Origin: an uncultured bacterium
GTDB lineage: Bacteria > Bacillota_I > Bacilli_A > RF39 > UBA660
Direction of reading: 5' to 3'
DNA length: 7,862 bases
NCBI GenBank assembly: GCA_905215145.1
Contig: CAJMOW010000057.1
Span: forward strand, 1-7,862
Shown: in pieces, positions 4,605-7,862 of the stretch
Layout: each line of letters starts with the position of its first letter
Position numbering within the stretch: position 1 is the first letter of the stretch
Notes under the pieces: model-generated
The model's database searches: none
Told to the model about the DNA's origin: nothing
The model's input: the letters and a program-made list of their open reading frames with translations, nothing else
Position numbers and translations under genes: made by a program

Positions 4605-6905
4605 ATGAACGATATCACATACAGACCATTCATACGAGATAGTGCTTTAGGAGATATTAATATTCAAATTCCAAATCTTGAAATACCTGTATATAAACCC
4701 AGATATTCTCAACCTTTGGAAGATGATACAGAGACAGAAGTACAATCTCAAGTAGAAGAGATAAGAAATCCAGAACCAATAGTTCAAGAAACTACAGTTC
4801 ATAAATTCAATTCTAAAAAGGATTTCAAAGATACAATGCTTCCTATTTATGAAAGATTATTAAAATCAAAAGGTTTAAATCCTGCATTTGCTAAATCATT
4901 AGTAGCACAAGACGGATTAGAATCAGCTTGAGGTTCTAAACCTGCAGGATCATATAATTTTGGAGGTATTAAAGGAAAGGGAACAACTAAACGAACTAGA
5001 GAAGTTATTAATGGTAAGGATGTTTATATAAATGATCAATTTAGAAATTTCAAATCACTTGAAGATTATGCAAACTTTAAAATTGATCTATTAAATAATA
5101 AACGTTATAACGCATTCTCTGGAGATATAAAAGAATTTGCAAATAGAGTTCATAGAGGAGGATATGCTACAGATCCAAGATATGCAAATATTTTAAATCA
5201 AGTTATAGCTTCTGCTAAACATGGAGGAGTATTAAAATTTCAACAAGGAGGAATTCAAGAAGGAAAACAATGGCTTGAAGATTGATATAAATCACGTAAA
5301 GGTTTAGTAAAACAAAATGTTAAACAAGTTCTACCAATTCCTCTCCCTGTAACTGAATCTTTAGTATTTAATGCACTTAAAAGAAATTTAGATCTTACTA
5401 GAGCAAAGATAAATCCTAGTAAAGTTCCTGATAATGCTTCGGGTGTTTATTATCCATTTGGAAGAAGAATATTTTTAACAGATGGATCTACTAGCACTGC
5501 AATTCATGAATGAACACATAGTAGTTTACCTGATGCACAAGAGAAAGTAATTAAGAAGTATCAAGATAATTTTGGAGATACTGTCTATGATAATAAAACA
5601 ATCGTTCCTGATGAATATTTAGATAATCCTCAAGAAATTTATGCTAGATTAATGCAGTTAAGATATAGTATTAATGCAGATCCTAATCATAAATTTACTA
5701 AAGAAGAAATACAAAATATTAAGAAGGAACATTTAGATCATTATACTCTTACAAATAGACTTAAAAATTCAGAAGGTAAAGGTAGTTTCTCAGTATCACA
5801 ATTTGATAAAGATGGAAAGATAATTCAATCAGAACCATTTAATCCTGAATATAAAATTGTACCTGAAGAGTCTACGGTTACTCCACATTATAATAAAGAG
5901 AATACATATAATTTATTGAATAGATATAGTGATGATTTCTTACTTTATTTATTTAATAATGTAGCTCAAGCTCCTATTAAAAAGAAAGATACTACTTTAT
6001 ATGCACAAAGAGGTTTAAAAATTCCTAAGTATCAAAATTCAGGAGTTTTAAGAAATGCTTATAATGACCCAGAACATTATTATGATTATTCTAAAGGATC
6101 ATATGATCCTGATACAGAACATTGATCAGATAGAGATCCTGTAACTGGAATGGAATTAAAAAATCCAAACCATCCTACTGCATTTATGCACTATGAAGTA
6201 GAACAACAATTAGGGAATAAAAGATATCAAGATAGTAACGGTAGATACTACACATTTCCAAATGGCGAAGCTCCAATTTGGAGAAATATATATGGCCCAC
6301 TTTCTGAAACGCCAGGTCTTAAAGAAGTAAAATATCCAAGTTATGGAAAAGGAAAGGCTAATATGGAAGAGTCTATCAAAGATAATCTTCCAAGAATAAA
6401 ATGAATTTGAAATGAGTTGATCAATGCAGGAGCATCATCAGAACAAGCTGCCGCAATATTAGGAAATTTCTGAAAAGAAAATCAAATTCAACCTTATGGC
6501 AAAGCATCGAGTAAAGGAGCTGTCGGATTAGCACAACTTCTTGGACAAAGATATAATGCATATAAGGAATATTTAAATAATAATAATTTAATAGATAGTA
6601 CTGAAGCTCAAATAAAGTATTTAGTTCCAATCATATTTGGAGATGATAAAAATCCTCATAATCTAACTGGAGATTATACATACTGAATAAATAAAAATAA
6701 GCCAAAATATATTGACAAATATGATTCTTTCTTAATTGACTGAAATAAATCTCAAAGAAACGCTTTTAGAAATGCAAAAGGTCTAGATAATCTTACTATA
6801 GCATTTGCAGATAACTTTGAAAGAATGGGTAAAAATGAAGCAGATTATGAAGTTAGAAAGGAAGCTGCTAGATATATTTATAATTTAATGTTAAATGGAC
6901 AATAA
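4605..6905 (+). CDS. TGA-recoded triple-domain cell-wall hydrolase: glucosaminidase, HEXXH metallopeptidase, phage lysozyme-like (766 aa)
   Basis: ATG at 4605, TAA at 6903-6905, read with TGA as Trp; nine in-frame TGA codons (4929, 5283, 5511, 6123, 6402, 6408, 6471, 6684, 6741) and two TGG (5271, 6279), with no other stop or frameshift. Domain 1, about residues 70-190, is a FlgJ/AcmA-like glucosaminidase with GLESAWGSKPAG (predicted catalytic E106, W109 from TGA) and YNFGGIKGKG. A GGVLKFQQGG linker follows. Domain 2, about 227-400, is zincin-like, with HEWTH at 301-305 and the downstream NPQEIYARL supplying a likely third zinc ligand, E344. Domain 3, about 590-766, resembles phage tail lysozyme (Phage_lysozyme2): AAAILGNFWKENQ (predicted catalytic E625) and GAVGLAQLLGQR. 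RGLKIPKYQNSG near 470 is reminiscent of crAss-like phage structural proteins. It probably cuts glycan and protein links in the cell wall, as a virion-associated entry protein or at lysis. Confidence 0.85.
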
Positions 6906-7128
6906 AATATATGATAAAGTAGTAACGGAATTGCAAGATCCTAATACACCAAAAATCGAACTAGAAGGATATGGACTTTATACTAATAAAGCTGTATCTC
7001 TTATTAAAGGCTCAAATGTGTACTATGCAGTTTTACAGAACGGATCAAAGGGAATAGAAAACTCTATTATTAGTCCTATGAAGGAAGTAATTGGAATTAT
7101 GGAACTAAAGAAGAACATGAAGAGATAG
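6895..7128 (+). CDS. hypothetical small phage protein, 77 aa
   Basis: ATG at 6895, TAG at 7126-7128; it overlaps the 3' end of the hydrolase gene by 11 bases, so translational coupling is likely. It is a mixed alpha/beta soluble-looking protein (MDNKIYDKVVTELQ, then IELEGYGLYTNKAVSLI and NVYYAVLQNG) with a Lys/Met-rich end. No family recognised. The final residues look less protein-like, and a second frame (7074-7208) stays open past the stop and reads as acidic-hydrophobic protein if TGA is Trp, so the true C-terminus could lie near 7205 through an indel or a -1 frameshift around A_AAG at 7107-7110. TAG is clearly used as a stop in this frame. Confidence 0.65.
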   Translation: MDNKIYDKVVTELQDPNTPKIELEGYGLYTNKAVSLIKGSNVYYAVLQNGSKGIENSIISPMKEVIGIMELKKNMKR

Positions 7129-7130
7129 AT

Positions 7131-7151
7131 GATGTCACAATTTGTGACATC
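7131..7151. promoter_or_regulatory. 10-bp perfect inverted repeat (operator or hairpin)
   Basis: GATGTCACAA (7131-7140) and TTGTGACATC (7142-7151) are perfect inverted copies with a single central base. As DNA it has the symmetry of a dimeric operator. As RNA it would form an 8-bp stem with a 5-base loop. It lies 2 bases past the TAG at 7128 and lacks a T-tract, so it is a poor terminator. Confidence 0.55.
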
Positions 7152-7236
7152 ATAATTGACATACCAGATGATGTTTATACTTGAGTATTTGTAATATACT
7201 TAAAATAAACTTTTAAATTAATAAATATATAAATAC

Positions 7237-7485
7237 ATGTTTGCATTAAGAAAAATTACAGGTAATGGAAGTGAATTAAATTTCGACTTAGGAGACTATT
7301 ATGTTTTAATTACAAAAGAACGTTCTCCAGAAGAATTTGAAGATAAAATGAAAGACCATCCTAGTTATGATGAGGCTTATGCTTTTATTTGCTGGAAAGA
7401 TGGAGTATTACCATTATATAAAGAACAACAAAACTATATTGTTTCTGGAAATGGAACAACTTATAGTAACTTAACATATAAATAA
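7237..7485 (+). CDS. hypothetical phage protein, 82 aa
   Basis: ATG at 7237, TAA at 7483-7485. It appears to be a small alpha/beta protein with no signal peptide or membrane segment: strand-like MFALRKITGNGSELNF, LGDYYVLITKE, an acidic helix (SPEEFEDKMKD), then AYAFICWKDG and VLPLYKEQQNYIVSGNG. From memory it resembles a recurrent short uncharacterised protein of crAss-like phages with the motif I/VPLYK followed by YxxxxxGxT, but I cannot verify this. Its tryptophan is TGG. The 108 bases before it contain the inverted repeat at 7131-7151 but no clear TTTG/TAnnTTTG promoter. The next gene starts 2 bases after its stop. Confidence 0.7.
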   Translation: MFALRKITGNGSELNFDLGDYYVLITKERSPEEFEDKMKDHPSYDEAYAFICWKDGVLPLYKEQQNYIVSGNGTTYSNLTYK

Positions 7486-7487
7486 TT

Positions 7488-7679
7488 ATGAAAACAATGA
7501 CTTGAAAAACAAAATTAATTATTGCTGCAATCGTAATTGCTTTAGTATTAGCAGGTTGTGGCATTGTATCAGCTATGAGCTTTGGAAGTCTTTTACTAGC
7601 TTTAACTAGCTTTATAGTAGGTTCTGCTTGTGGCTGGTATGCAAAGAATGTTTATGATAAGTATTTCAAAGATAAGTAA
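7488..7679 (+). CDS. small two-helix membrane protein with TGA-encoded Trp, 63 aa (holin or lipoprotein candidate)
   Basis: ATG at 7488, TAA at 7677-7679; codon 6 (7503-7505) is TGA, so under the standard code only a 5-residue peptide would form. A positively charged start (MKTMTWKTK) is followed by a hydrophobic helix at 10-28 containing LAGC (lipobox-like, Cys24), a second helix at about 31-50 (FGSLLLALTSFIVGSACGW; this W is TGG), and a charged end, YAKNVYDKYFKDK. Two closely spaced helices and a basic tail suit a holin or other small lysis-accessory protein near a wall hydrolase. The LAGC could instead mark a lipoprotein signal, but a second helix straight after the Cys makes that less likely. 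It starts 2 bases after the previous gene and overlaps the next by one base (TAATG). Confidence 0.7.
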
Positions 7680-7828
7680 TGAAAATATATAAAATATTCT
7701 ACATATTAGGATTAATGTTTATGGCATTATTCTTTTTAAGTACGCTAAACTCAGCAGTGCCTTTATATGCATTGCTGAGTTTAGTATCCTTTATAATTAG
7801 TGGAAAATATTATAAAGAAGATGATTAA
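7679..7828 (+). CDS. small two-helix membrane protein, 49 aa
   Basis: ATG at 7679 sharing its A with the TAA of the preceding gene, TAA at 7826-7828. Two hydrophobic helices (about residues 5-22, YKIFYILGLMFMALFFLS, and 27-42) are joined by a short NSAVP turn and followed by a charged tail, GKYYKEDD. The plan (helix hairpin plus Lys/Tyr/Asp-rich tail) matches the gene just upstream, so the two may be distant duplicates or act as a pair, as holin/antiholin or spanin-like partners do (inference). No tryptophan. A strong 16-bp inverted repeat sits inside the coding sequence at 7745-7784. Confidence 0.6.
   Translation: MKIYKIFYILGLMFMALFFLSTLNSAVPLYALLSLVSFIISGKYYKEDD
7745..7784. repeat. 16-bp inverted repeat inside the small membrane gene
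   Basis: CTAAACTCAGCAGTGC (7745-7760) pairs with GCATTGCTGAGTTTAG (7769-7784) with one G-U pair and an 8-base loop, CTTTATAT. It is the strongest hairpin of the plus-strand arm. No T-tract follows (TATCC), so it looks regulatory or structural rather than a terminator. Confidence 0.6.
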
Positions 7829-7862
7829 ACAGTTTATATCACAAAATATCACGGGGGGGGTA
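7821..7862 (+). CDS. start of a downstream gene (partial, 14 codons visible)
   Basis: ATG at 7821 overlaps the end of the 49-aa gene by 8 bases, and the frame stays open to the window edge, reading MIKQFISQNITGGV. A short polar start ending in TGGV is seen at the beginning of some phage tail and structural proteins, but 14 residues cannot identify a family. Codons 11-14 are built on a run of eight Gs (7853-7860), striking in such an AT-rich arm. Tight overlap with the upstream membrane gene suggests the same operon. Confidence 0.45.
   Translation, partial: MIKQFISQNITGGV

Noticed and set aside
5652..6404. Separate genes starting at ATG 5652 and ATG 6150
   Set aside because: Both ATGs are internal methionines in the same frame as the 4605 start; they look like gene starts only under the standard code.
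6421..6630. 69-codon minus-strand frame inside the hydrolase gene
   Set aside because: It is antisense to the lysozyme-like domain and is explained by the Leu/Tyr-rich complement of AT-rich coding sequence.
4605..6905. Decayed pseudogene interpretation of the interrupted hydrolase frame
   Set aside because: All nine interruptions are TGA; none is TAA or TAG, there is no frameshift over 767 codons, and the motifs of all three domains are intact. Decay would give mixed stops and indels.
1..7862. Suppressor tRNA (UCA anticodon) or other tRNA gene in the window
   Set aside because: I looked for T-loop and acceptor pairing in the gene-free parts (27-337, 3101-3605, 7129-7236) and saw none; it must lie elsewhere if present.

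Overview
The window looks like a stretch of a tailed bacteriophage genome from an animal or human gut, most likely a crAss-like (Crassvirales-type) or related phage of a Bacteroidota host. Three things point there. The plus-strand half can only be read if TGA codes for tryptophan, as in some gut phage lineages. Two promoters (3553-3584 and 4550-4581) match the Bacteroidota consensus TTTG, about 20 bases, TAnnTTTG. The largest gene is a virion or lysis-type protein joining a glucosaminidase domain, an HEXXH metallopeptidase domain and a phage-lysozyme-like domain. The phage assignment is inference, because no capsid, portal or terminase gene lies in the window.

Layout. Positions 1-476 hold no gene that I can support, but contain a terminator-like hairpin and a cluster of TGACA/TGTCA motifs. 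From 477 to 3100 seven small genes lie on the minus strand. Most end in their own hairpin, several with T-tracts. They contain eight TGG tryptophan codons and no TGA tryptophan codon, and one appears to use TGA as its stop. Two of them (908-1381 and 1541-2074) look like distant paralogues of each other. None has a function I recognise. Positions 3101-3605 form the divergence point between the arms. This non-coding region holds three copies of GTATCTCCCAGGGC, a degenerate fourth copy, several palindromes, an 8-G run and a Bacteroidota-type promoter.

The plus-strand arm (3606-7862) is very AT-rich. It starts with a protein carrying two winged helix-turn-helix domains and a coiled-coil tail, followed one base later by a 70-residue coiled-coil protein. 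A second promoter then drives the 766-residue triple-domain hydrolase (4605-6905), which has nine in-frame TGA codons. After it come a small overlapping gene, an 82-residue protein, two small two-helix membrane proteins (holin or lysis-accessory candidates) and the first 14 codons of another gene that runs off the window.

The likely logic is as follows. The divergent region and the wHTH protein form a control or replication locus resembling an iteron and rep arrangement. The minus-strand genes can be read with the host's standard code and would suit early expression. The hydrolase and one membrane protein can be completed only once TGA is read as Trp, which suits late lytic expression. No suppressor tRNA or release factor gene is present in this window to confirm the mechanism.
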